DNA from: Buxus sempervirens
Lineage: Eukaryota; Streptophyta; Magnoliopsida; Buxales; Buxaceae
DNA length: 64,000 nt
Assembly: GCA_947561395.2 (NCBI GenBank)
Contig: OX387185.1
Coordinates: forward strand, 40,248,602-40,312,601
Reading direction: 5' to 3'
Shown one piece after another: positions 23,250-33,948 of this stretch. A program made the position numbers and the translations under genes. Under the pieces are notes generated by a model that saw only the letters and a program-made list of their open reading frames with translations, searched no databases and was not told where the DNA came from. How positions within the stretch are numbered: position 1 is the first letter of the stretch; every line of letters begins with the position of its first letter.

Positions 23250-24605
23250 TTTGGAATTTAAAGGCTTCCAAAAGGTCCCAAAGAATAAGAAATGTCTGAA
23301 ATTTAGAGGCTTCCAGACGTCCCAAAGGATATGATGTTTGAAATTCAGAGGCTTTCAAAAGGCCCAAAGATATTGATGTTTGAAATTCAGAAGCTTTCAA
23401 ACGGCCCAAATATATGTGTCTATAATTCAGAGGCTTATGGACGGCCCAAAGAGATTGATGTTTGAAATTCAGAGGCTTTCAAACAGCCCAAAGATATGTC
23501 TATAATTCAGAGGCTTATAAACGGCCCAAAGAGATTGTTGTTTGAAATTCAGAGGCTTTCAAATGGCCCAAAAAGGTTGTGTCTAAAATTCAGAGGCTTT
23601 TAGACGGCCCAAAGGATATGTGTCTATAATTCAGAGGCTTATAGACAGCCCAAAAAGGTTGTGTCTAAAATTCAAAGGCCCAAAGGATATGTATCTATAA
23701 TTCAGAAGCTTATAGACAGCCCAAAAAGGTTGTATCTAAAATTCAGAGGCTTTTAGACGACCCAAAGAAATTGATTTGTCTAAAATTCATAGGCTTTTAG
23801 ATGGCCTAAAGAGGTTGTGTCTAAAATTCAGAAGCTTTTAGACGGCCCAAAAAATGTGTCTATAATTCAGAGGCTTATAGACGACCCAAAGAAATGATTT
23901 GTCTAAAATTTAGAGGCTTTTAGACGGCCCAAAGAAATGATTTGTCTAAAATTCAGAGGCTTTTAGACGACCCAAGCAAAGGTTGTGTCTAAAATTCAGA
24001 GGCTTTTAGACGGCCCAAAGGATAAATTCTGAAATTCAAAGGCTTTCAGAGGCCCAGGGATGTTTTTGAAAAAGGTTTGAAATTTAAAGGCTTTCAGAGG
24101 CCTAGGGATATTTTTGAAAAAGGTCTGAAATTCAAAGGCTTTCAGAGGCCCAAAAATTTTCTGGAATTCAAAGGCTTTCAGAGGCCCAATGGTGAAGTCT
24201 GAAATTCAAAGGCTTTCAGGGGCCCAATGGTAAAGTCTGAAATTCAAAGGCTTAGAGAGGCCAAATGGTTTCTTGAAAAAGATCTGAAATTCAAAGGCTT
24301 TCAGGGGCCCGAGGATTTTTGAAAAAGGTCTGAAATTCAAAGGCTTTCAGAGGCCCAATGGATTTTTTGGAAAAAGGTCTGAAATTCAAAGGCTTTCAGA
24401 GGCCCAAGGATTTTCTAGAATTCAAAGGCTTTCAGAGGCCTAATGGTGAAGTCTGAAATTCAAAGGCTTTCAGGGGCCCAGTGGTAAAGTCTGAAATTCA
24501 AAGGCTTACAGGGGCCCAATGGTAAAGTCTGAAATTCAAAGGCTTTCAAAGGCTCAATGGTTTTTTGAAAAAGATCTGAAATTCAAAGGCTTTCAGAGGC
24601 CCAAA
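23250..24605 (-). repeat. Array of ~33 tandem hairpin units in the element leader
   Basis: The units are spaced about 36-49 bp (mean about 41). On the plus strand a typical unit reads GTCTAAAA, then loop TTCAGAGGC, then TTTTAGAC, followed by a GGCCCAAAG-like spacer. Other units have arms GTCTATAA/TTATAGAC (for example 23620-23646 and 23857-23882), GTTTGAAA/TTTCAAAC (23460-23484) or TCTGAAA/TTTCAGA (most units from 24028 on). Units from about 24028 have loop TTCAAAGGC. The arms differ between units but remain complementary; a few are truncated or have one mismatch. The array lies between primer site and gag and contains no meaningful reading frame. Confidence 0.9.
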
Positions 24606-24750
24606 GATTTTTTTAATATTTATTTATTTTTTTTGAAACATTTTATTCAAATTCATTTCCCTTTTATCATCACTTAAAGATTAAAGGAACAAGATTTGGT
24701 GGGAAAAGAATGCAAAAATTAGATTTGCCGCAAAACCTGTAAATATATTA

Positions 24751-24866
24751 CGGTCTGGCCTTGCCCGCACTTAAATTGTAGGCAAGCCTTGCCCGTATAA
24801 TCCATGCGGTCAAGCCCAGCCCATATAATCAATACGGGCAAGCCCAGCCCATATACTAAATGCGGT
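24751..24866 (-). repeat. 28-bp minisatellite in the leader
   Basis: Three 28-bp units (24783-24810, 24811-24838, 24839-24866) follow a longer one (24751-24782). Each contains a CAAGCC(T/C)(T/A)GCCC(G/A)TAT core and ends ATGCGG or ATACGG. Period and end motif match the LTR minisatellite at 14099-14182. Confidence 0.75.
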
Positions 24867-26123
24867 TTACGGAGCTATTTTCGTTTTTTCCAGTTTTTGC
24901 ATGATTTAATCACTTTGATTGCTCATCCAAACATACGGTTCACCGTTGCAAGGCTTCTAAACTATCCCAAAGTGGACTTTGCCCCTACTTGCAAAAATAC
25001 ATGCTTAGGAGGACACATGTTCCCTCCAAAATTGACACCATATTCAGGGGTTTGGTACCCTTTGGTTGCCTCTTGTATGAACATTAAGTAGGATTGATTC
25101 TGAACAGAGTTAAAAACTCTTCCTATGGGCTACACCAATTTTAAGATACATGCCTATTTGGGATCAATTTTTTCCCAAACATATGGACACCATGACACTT
25201 ACTTGACATGAAAGGAATGCTGAAATTAAGGTTACCATGTTACCTTGTTTACCTTCAATATGGCATCCACATTATGCCTTGGCTTGTGAACCATGCAAAC
25301 GGCCTTCCCTCAATTACAAACACATATCCCCACGTAATTATATACTTTAGCCAAAAATGTGTATCTCCACCTTCAAGCGTAGGGGTTTTGGGTTTTGGGT
25401 TTTGACTTAGTGGCAACTTAGAACTCAAGCCTAGTGATGACCAGAATCGAATCACAGATCCACATTGTCATCACATCATTAGCCCAAAGTTCTAAGGTGA
25501 ATGTTTTCACTTTCGCTTTCCGAAGTATCGACCTCGTTGCGCCAAGCTACACACATTCGGGTTCAACTTCCTATAGGTTATAGGTAGGCTGTGTAAAAAA
25601 ATAAAATGTGCATAGTGCATTTATAAATAATAGGTGCATTCACAATGTCCCAACCCCTTGCCACTCTTTTCGCAGCCATGCATATACAAACCAAGGCATA
25701 ATAAGAATATTTAAAGTACACAAGTAAACAAAGCAATCCTATAGCACCTAAACATGCTCACAAAAATCACCCCAAACATGCAAATATATGCTCATGTTAT
25801 ACAACCAAAATACATCATGGAGAACATGCTGAAAATTAAAGCATGCTATTATTAAAATACAGCAAGAAATCAGCATGGTTTAGCAAAACGAACCTTCCCT
25901 ACGCATGTTTCTAGAAACAATCCTATAAATAAAAATTAAGCATGTTTCTAACCCCATAAACTTTTAAGCAATAAATCAGATTTAAAACATAGCAAAATGC
26001 TTAAGATCAAAAAATAGCAAGCAAAACCATAAAACATACCAAACATGCTAAAAACACAAAATAGCAAGCAAAACAAAAACATCAAAAGCATGAACAAATA
26101 CACTAAAAGGCTGAAATCCACAA
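24867..26123 (-). other. Leader of the TR-GAG element, non-coding
   Basis: No recognisable protein. It lies between the primer site and the repeat arrays. Short open frames (for example 25208-25405) show no family features. Confidence 0.6.
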
Positions 26124-26142
26124 GTCCCCAGCGGAGTCGCCA
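26124..26142 (-). other. Primer-binding site, Arg-tRNA type
   Basis: On the minus strand TGGCGACTCCGCTGGGGAC starts two bases after the 5' LTR. This is the primer site typical of plant Ogre/Tat elements, assigned in that family to an arginine tRNA. Confidence 0.85.
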
Positions 26143-26144
26143 GT

Positions 26145-27934
26145 TGTGAGACATGAAAAATCAATTTAATGACTTCCTAATCATCACACGGAATTAGTTA
26201 AAAACAAAGAGTTGCCACCATTCTGTTTAGGTGTGAATGGACGCCAAAATATCAAATAAGCACAAAAGGCAAATTTAAGGTAAAAATAACCCTATTAAAA
26301 AAACAACCAGAGATGGGTAAGGGGATTAGGTTATGAATAGGGGAAGGTGTTAGGCACCCCTATTCATTCACACAAGGTGGTTGCCAGGTATTGTTCATGT
26401 TTTTCAAAGGAAAAAAAGGCTTGCTAATCAAAACAAAAGTAAAAGAAAAATAAAAGAATGTATGGCTTTTTCCCATGTGAATGATCCAATTAATTCTGGA
26501 TCCTTTTTATGAAAACAAGAGCCATTTACTTGGGTTTCATGATTGACTGAAATCAAGATAAAGAAAACAAATCTAAAGTGAAAACTTCAAAAATCTGGCT
26601 TCAAGTTAAATTCTCGAAATCTGGAAAATATGATTTTTATGAAATATTGCAGAATTGAACTTGAATAGTCCAGAACATAGATATAGCCCATATTTCACAT
26701 TAGATCAAGAAATCAAAACCAAAAATACCTACGTTGAAGAAGAACATCAAAAGGGGAGAACTTAGACCGTAAGGTCTTCTCTCAAAAATGAAAAATGACT
26801 CAAAAACCACCTCATGAAACCCTAGAAGTTACTTTCAGGCTTCTGAATTCAGATCTATCATATAGATCATGATAGATCATGATAGATCAATGATCTTAGC
26901 TTAATATCACAAAAATCACGAAAACAGTGCTTTAGATGTAAAGATGTGAAAAATCCAAATTTTAGAAAAAAATGGGGATCTCATGCTATAAACATCATGG
27001 ATTCATATGATTCATTCAGATTCAACCCAAAATCATTAAAACATGAACAGGATATTAAAAACAGTCATATCTCACAGATTAGAGCACATGGGGGTCTACC
27101 CTACGGATCCACCTGTTCTCTTTTCCCCTAGCTCTCTCTTCACGTTTTATGGTTAGAGAGGATTCTTGAGGTACTTAGAGATAGGTTTGGGAACATGAAC
27201 ACAATCAAAGGCCTTATTCTACGAGAATAAGAACAACAAATTATAGAGTGATATTCTAGGGATCCACCTTTTCCCCTTTCCTCTAGCTTTCTCTTCACCT
27301 TTTATGGCTAGAGAGGATTCTTGAGGTACTTTGAGGCAGGTTTGGGAATACAATTATAAACCAGGCCTTATTCTACAGCAATGGAGAAGATCAGATTATT
27401 TCTAGAATTGAAGACAGAAAATAAAAGGGAAAAGGGACTTACCTGGATTGAGCAAGCAGAGCAGCAGGGATTCCTCTCTTCACTTGGAGCTTCTCAGACT
27501 TCAAATTCATGGCCATTTGCTTGAGGATCTGCCCTCTATTTATAGGCAAACCCAGGGGCATGGTTGGTCTAGAAGGATATACCAAAATCCTCTGGATTGA
27601 ATTGAAAATAGGGATAATGCCAATCCTTTGCCAAATAGGATAAATAAGATAATTCGAAAGGATAAATAAGATAATTTGAAATTCACAGAGAGATATTTAG
27701 ATGTAGATAAGGCAAAAAAATCGAGAAAGGATAAATTCACACAAAAACCCCCGTGCCCATATATATATTACGGTCGCACCCTGCTCGTATATCAACTGCA
27801 GGCATAACCAGACTGTAAATAAAATACGAGCATGACTAGTTTGGCCAGATTTTACATTTTTTTGACCTGTTTCAAATCCCAATTAATATTTTCAATTATT
27901 TTCTCATTTTGTAGTGCAATTTGGGGTGTCTACA
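26145..27934 (-). repeat. 5' LTR of the TR-GAG element
   Basis: The LTR is 1790 bp; on the minus strand it reads TGTAGACACCCC at the start and CATGTCTCACA at the end. A TATA box (CTATAAATAG, minus strand) lies near 27535-27545. It has two 28-bp units where the other LTR has three. Confidence 0.9.
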
Positions 27935-29622
27935 CACATCCTAAATTTAGTTGTGCAGGATGGCTTAAAAATTGTGCTATATCATTTAACGAATATTAGA
28001 GACGTAGTAAGATTTTTAAAACAATCTAGCACAACTGATAGAGATTTTAAAAATTATTGTGTAGGTTTGGGAAAGCAACATAAAAAAATTACCCTAAATG
28101 TTAACCATAGATGGAATTCAACATATTTAATGCTAGATGCTGCATTAGAAATGAAACAAGAACTTTCACTATTTTATAAAACAAAAATACCTGAAAGTGA
28201 ACTAAAAGAACTTAACTGGCAAATAGATAAAATTTAAGAGATTTTTAAAAAGAATTTTTTGATGCAAGAACATTCTTATTAGGGGTTTATTACTCAACAT
28301 CCCCGAATATTTTAAATATACCATATCAAATAAGTAGTTGCTTTAAAAAATATAGAAATACGCCCATTGCTAAGGATATTTGTCCAGCAATGGAATCTAA
28401 AATTTTAAAATATTGGCAAGAAATGCTTCATTTATATTATTTTAGTTATTGCAATGAATCCTAGGATTAAATTAGGAGTAGAAGATTTAATAGATGGAAT
28501 AAATGAAAATCTGAGATCTTTTCAACTAGATATAAATAAAATAAAAAACCTTTTAGAAAGACTTTTTTTTGAATATGATACTAGCAGTAGCAGATAGAGC
28601 CTAACTCAGACCCAAGAAACACTACCAGATAGTTCCCCCTGGAATTTTTTAAGTGATAGAAGAAGGAGGAAACAACCAACATCTAGTAGTGGGGGATCAT
28701 CTGAGAGTTAAGGATATATTTAGAAAGCCCCCTACTATATTTTAATATATGGATGAGCATAGTTCTTTTAGTATTTTAGCACGGTGGAAGCAAAATCAAA
28801 TTAGTTATCATGTGCTTTCCTCCATGGCACGTGATCTACTAACAGTTCCGGGTCCATAGTTGTATCGGAATAAGCTCTTAGTGCAGGTGAAAGAACAGTG
28901 GACGACTATAGGAGCAGATTAACGCCAAAGATGGTGCAAGTATGTTTCTGTCTGACAGATTGGCTAAAGGCGGAACTAAGAGATCAAGAATATGTGGATG
29001 ATCAACTCGCAGGAGACTTCGATGATTTGAATATTGATGAATTTAGTCTTCCAGATTAGTCTAAGTTCTATTATATTTTTTGTAATCAATGTAGAAGTTT
29101 CTGTTTAGAAACTTTACTCTCTCTTTTCTTTTTCTTTTTCTTTTTTTCTAAAACTGCAAATGAAAGATAGATGAGTGGGTGCCAACCTAATTGAGATGTG
29201 CTCATACTATAATGATGCAGTATTATTTGTGCAAGTGTATTATGTATAAGTATTGTTGCATTTGCAAAGTTGTATTTGTAATAAATAATTAATTAAAATT
29301 TTTTTGAGCAAATTCTATCCCAATATATGTAAAAAATTTTGTGAATAATAAATATATATTTTTAGAATTTTCTATGTTTTTTTACTATTTTTTCCATTTT
29401 TTACATTTTTTTTTTTGCAAAAAATACCCCGAGCCTGCGGGCGGCCCATTAGTTCGACAAGGCACAGCTCAGCCCTAACACTGAGGTATTGGGTGACTAG
29501 CTAGGCACGGCACAACCCGTCTCCTAGGCAGGTTGTGCTGTGCCCGGTCCGTGGCCCGTGGCCCGCCAGGCACAGGCTAAACATGCCCGTGCCTTGCTGA
29601 GCCGGCCCGATAAGCACCCCTA
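27935..29622 (+). mobile_element. hAT transposon, 3' half (C-terminal transposase and terminal repeat)
   Basis: The open frame 27914-28237 continues the transposase: HILNLVVQDGLKIVLYHLTN, IRDVVRFLKQ and NHRWNSTYLMLDAALEM. Degraded frames then give NESRIKLGVEDL (about 28455) and a hAT C-terminal dimerisation domain from about 28755 (SILARWKQNQISYHVLSSMA, ARDLLTVPG, then DDYRSRL and KMVQVCFCLTDWLKAELRDQ in another frame). Several stops and shifts are present. The right end reads CCCGATAAGCACCCCTA at 29622; GTGATAAC (29623-29630) would be the 8-bp target duplication, but its left partner was not found. Confidence 0.85.
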
Positions 29623-29630
29623 GTGATAAC

Positions 29631-30999
29631 AACTTTAAAGTCTTCCTAAAAACTAACTGTAATGCCTAAATAACATATCCCCAAGAAGACCATCCTCATC
29701 TTCTAGAAAAACTAACATATGGGAACATCTACTGTTAGAAAACATTGATATACAGATATAAACCCCACGTTGGTTTCTTCCATTTCTCCATGATTAAAGC
29801 TCCTTGGCCCTGTCTATGAGACCAATGATACTAAGAACTCTGGTTCTCAATATCATTCTCTGGTGTATTTGTGTATATACTGCCTGTGTGCCAATGAGCG
29901 GTGCCCATAAAGAAAGTATCCACACACACATACACACAAAAAAAAAAAGGAGTTTTTGAATGACAATTAAGGTATTCAACCATGTTTGGCACAGCTTCCC
30001 AATGGTGAAGAAGCTCGTTTTACACTTAAAAGGGCTTCTTACCTAACACACGGGTTAGTGAAACTTCTAAAAGTTGTTTTGAATGAAAGAATTTCTTCGG
30101 AAAGTTCATCTTAATGAAGTAGGAGTAAAACTACTTCCAAAAAATCAGGTTTGTTTGGAATTGCTTTTCAAAAGTGTCTTTTTAATATTTAGAAGTAAGA
30201 AATTACTTTCAAAAAGCGAAAACAATTTTAGCTAGTAATTTAAAAAGTACTTTTAATCTTTTTAATTAAAGTACATTTTATTTTATTTTTCCTTTGATGA
30301 AAAGCAACAAATTATTACTTCCCAATAAAATCAAAGGACTATTTTTTTTTTCTTCGTTTTTTTCTCTAAAGTTTGTAGAAAATGTCTTTTTTTTCAACAA
30401 TATTTTAAAGTCATATTCAAAACGGAGCTTGAGTTTACTAGTACTAGAGGAGGCACAAGTACTACTCCACAAATACACGAATAGGTAACGAGAGTAATTA
30501 TTTGATAACATAGAAGTCTTTGAACAAGTAGTTTTTGTACAATAGTGGAGTCTTAAACGAATTTTCAGAGGATTGGTTTTTTACTAACTAAAAATACCGG
30601 CCAAAATCAGGAAATATTCCTTAGAGGTTATTATGTTTTAAATTTAACTGAAATTTTTAAAATGACAAAAATATCATTTCTTCAGTTGTAACTTTAGACT
30701 AATAAATTTGATTCAAAGCCCATTTTCATGGAGCCCTTCATATCAAAGTCCATCCATTTGTAAGAAAGCTAGCCAAACAAGCCCATACCTTCATAAGAAG
30801 GGCATTATTTGCCACCAATCCAAACAAATGCCGCTCCATGTAAATACCTGCCGGTCCAACAGTAAAGCATGTATAAACTCAGCTTTGTAAAGAGGCATAC
30901 ATAGATTTCAACATTTGTAACAGCGTATTAAACAGCCAATCCAATGCTTTGTTGGGTGGTTTTGGGCATCTCTCAACGTCAAAAGCTAGTTCATGGGCT
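29631..30999. other. Intergenic, AT-rich
   Basis: No gene seen. Around 30000-30260 the sequence has paired AAGTNNTTT-type runs typical of small eroded inverted-repeat elements, without clear ends. Confidence 0.5.
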
Positions 31000-31300
31000 G
31001 AAGCTTTCTTTTACACTTATAAATTAACCACCAGCCCCTTCCACAACCGATGTGGATAACCCAACAATCTTTCCCTGACACATGGAGCCTTAGATCAGAC
31101 AGGTGATAAATTGTGTCTCTCCGGGTTGTTTGGGAAAAGATTTGTTGAAACCTGAGCTCTGATATCAGTTTTAAATGATCTTGGGCTCTCTCATCCCAAG
31201 AACCAGCTTATGAGATGAGGTTTTCCCTCAGACGTTACTGCCAGCTCCTTGGACGACCGAGCTGGATAACGCAACATGCTTCACCTGTTTTTAGTCCAAA
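31000..31300 (-). mobile_element. Possible eroded TRIM-type element
   Basis: Two related segments (31025-31080 and 31225-31290; both CCAG-CCCTT/CTCCTT, then GATGTGGATAAC or GAGCTGGATAAC, then CAACA) flank a minus-strand TGATATCAGAGC (about 31156-31167), which resembles the initiator-Met-tRNA primer site. This is the layout of a tiny LTR element, but the ends are not resolved. Confidence 0.35.
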
Positions 31301-31685
31301 ACTTGGTTGATGACAGCGAAGCAACCTTCAAACTTCCGGGACACGCCACGACCACCATTGCTAGTCCAGTGAGTACTTACTACGGCAGGTTTGGCCAACT
31401 GCTCCGTCGTTATCACTAAATCTCATTTAGTATACGTGAGAATGACAACCAACAGAAATTATACTCTACCTTGACAGTGTATTTTATTTATGTGGTGCCG
31501 CAATGTGCAGACCGTTGAATGGAATATTGGATCAGGATCAAGGAAATTGGATGCTTGGACTCAAGGTTTGTTCGCGTCACCTTGTAAGGTCATGGCTTCA
31601 TAATACCATGGATGATTGGTAAAATAATTTAAAAGCACTTACCAAAAATTTAAATTAAAATCGAACTTGAATGTTAGATTATCGG

Positions 31686-32044
31686 TAGGGATGGAAATGA
31701 GGGCTGTCCCTAATGGTTCGGGTTTAGTATGCTTAAAATCGGGTTAGGGGCGGGTTTAGCCCAACTCACCCTGAACCCGACCTTCATATATTATAATATT
31801 ATTTTCATTATATTTTTAATATTATTTCTTATATTATATATATAAAAAAATACATATATTATTAATAAATATATTATTAATGTATATATTTTACTTTAAA
31901 TTTTTTTTTTTCATTTTATACACTAATCAAGGCAGACCAACCTCGCTTGGTTACCAATCCGATAGGGACGGGATAAGGTTTGGTATTTGTTAAACTCCTA
32001 CAGAAGTGGGTTAGGGTTTGAAACCCGCCTCGTTGCCATCCCTA
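31686..32044. mobile_element. Small hAT-type MITE
   Basis: The ends are TAGGGATGG and CCATCCCTA, flanked by ATTATCGG (31678-31685) and ATTATGGG (32045-32052), an 8-bp duplication with one mismatch. The AT-rich interior has no coding capacity. Confidence 0.75.
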
Positions 32045-33228
32045 ATTATGGGGACCAAAAATCAATTAATAGCGACAGCTTTGACAATAATTGGTTAAAG
32101 ATTTTTGGGCCCCAAAAGTGGTTTTATTATTACTTGTGTGTTTTCTTTTTCAAATAGTTACCATGTCAATGTTTGACGGCAAGATCGATCAGATAATGGG
32201 TGATCATGTGTGGCACTTAAATAAAGAAACGCCATTGGGGGCATTTGAGTCCTCTCATCTTAAATTTCTCTCATATTTTATCTTGAAGTGGGTAGACTAT
32301 TGATATGCATGTGTGACATGATTAGCTGGACCTTATTGTTCACATGTCCACAAAAATACCCAATAGAAAACATTTTATTACAAATAATGGGTAGACTATT
32401 GAAAGCTTTTATTGCAGGAATATTGCTGCAAATGATTTTATTTTTCTTTTATATAATGGTAAGAATACAACAAAAAATTTTCCAATATATCTATATATAT
32501 ATATTTCTCTAAATTAAATATAAGCAAGTGAATTAATTCATCCCTTGGAATTATGTAGAACCTCTTAATTAGTAAGGACTAAATCCCATATAGGTCCTGC
32601 TAAAATACTTTCTCTTTAGTAAAAAACCTAAGCATTTTTATATAGTCTTGCAACAAAAGCCTGTAATAAATATCACCCTACAATAGGATTTTTGATTGGT
32701 CTGTGATAATTAAAAATTTCATAACTGGTAAGTCTCATATGTCTTAATAAATTTTTTAATCATTATGGACCAATCAGTTGCGAAGGATGCTGTTATAAGC
32801 TTCTGTTGGAGACGATATGATCTTTAGGGACGATAAATGCTTTGAGAGACATTTCAAACTTAATTATGTGAATGAGCTCATGCTAAAGTTGTGGGAGCCA
32901 TTTTTTTGAATGTAATCCACATATGAATAGATAGTTTTGTGTCCACTAATGTGTTATGATTTGGGAGAAATATATCCACAATAAGATTAAACCACTATAG
33001 AGATGAGTATATAATTAATATTAGCGGGGTAATATTGCACGTATGCAAATAAAAGAGAAGGGAGTTAGCCAACTGGTTGGAGAAATGGAAATTTTGTAAC
33101 TATTCAGATCTAGGAAAGCTTCAAATATAGTAGAGAGAAATAGATAGCTATACCCCTATCTCAATGAACTTTAACAACGATTTATAAGAATAATATAAAA
33201 AAAAAGGATATGGTCTTTTGGCACGCTT
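32045..33228. other. Intergenic
   Basis: No gene seen. GGGTAGACTATTGA is repeated at 32288 and 32389, and a short TA run lies near 32490. Confidence 0.5.
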
Positions 33229-33948
33229 TGTAATACCCTAGACCCATACCTAGCAAGATATTGTCCGCTTTGGGCCCAACGGACCCTCACGAGTTTGTTC
33301 TCAAGAGATAACACAAGAAAACTTCCCAGTGGTCACCCATCCTAGCACTACTCTCACCGGAGCACGCTTAACTTCAGGGTTCTAAAGGAATTTAGTCTCG
33401 TATTATACTTTAAAAGGCCTCTTGCTTAGCAGGGGGTATAGCATCTCCGAGCGTTGTGTGATCCCCACCAAATGTACATCCATGCCTGGTAGCTCTCCAT
33501 GTGAGTTCTACTCCTTCACAGCTGCCTGACAGGATGTTATATACTCCTCTCCATGGGACAACGCATCCCCGTGTTGGGCCGGACCCGCACAGTTTCTAGT
33601 CGGAGCAGGCTCTGATATCATTTGTAACGTTCCAGCCCCATACCCAGCAAGATATTGTCTGTTCTGGACTCAATGAGCCCTCACGGATTTGTCCTCAAAG
33701 GATAACACGAGAAAACTTCCCAGTGGTCACCCATCCTAGCATTGCTCTCACTCGAATACGCTTAATTTCAGGATTCCAAGGGGATTTAGTCCGATGTTAT
33801 ATCTTAAATGGCATCTTGCTTAGTAGGGGGTCTTAAAACTACTTATAGCATCCCCGAGCGTTGTGGGATCCCCATCATATGCACATCCATGCCTGGTAGC
33901 TCTTCAAGTGAGCTCTACCCCTTCACAGCTGCGTGACAGGATGTTACA
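33229..33948 (-). mobile_element. Cassandra-type TRIM with 5S-rRNA-like LTRs
   Basis: Two ~320-bp LTRs (33229-33541 and 33623-33948) run from TGTAA to TTACA-like ends on both strands. Each holds a stretch matching the 3' half of plant 5S rRNA on the minus strand (TAAGCGTNTTCGAGTGAGAG-like, then GGATGGGTGACCACTGGGAA; about 33315-33375 and 33715-33770). The ~80-bp interior (33542-33622) contains TGATATCAGAGC on the minus strand, an initiator-Met-tRNA primer site next to the right-hand LTR, and a purine-rich run at the other end. 5S-containing LTRs define Cassandra elements. Flanks CGCTT and CACTT may be a target duplication with one mismatch. Such elements encode no protein. Confidence 0.88.

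Larger units (their letters stand above)
12474..27934 (-). mobile_element. 15.5-kb non-autonomous LTR element (TR-GAG, Ogre/Tat type)
   Basis: Two related LTRs (26145-27934 as 5' LTR, 12474-14286 as 3' LTR) are flanked by the 5-bp duplication CACAT (12469-12473 and 27935-27939). On the minus strand the order is 5' LTR, primer site, leader with hairpin array, gag-like gene, long non-coding 3' part, polypurine tract, 3' LTR. I see no protease, reverse transcriptase, RNase H or integrase. LTR pairs carrying only gag are known as TR-GAG elements. The LTRs differ by roughly 5% by eye, mostly transitions, so insertion is probably a few million years old. It was later enlarged by a family-B solo LTR at 19378-22604. 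It sits inside a hAT transposase. It is a fossil with broken coding content. Confidence 0.88.

Noticed and set aside
23250-24605. CRISPR-like look of the repeat array
   Set aside because: Spacers are themselves conserved and no cas genes exist; this is plant nuclear DNA and the units are hairpins in a retroelement leader.
12474-27934. Autonomous retroelement with pol
   Set aside because: No reverse transcriptase, integrase or protease motif was found between gag and the polypurine tract.
33315-33770. 5S rRNA genes
   Set aside because: Only the 3' half-like portion is present, diverged, and it lies in the paired LTRs of a Cassandra-type element.
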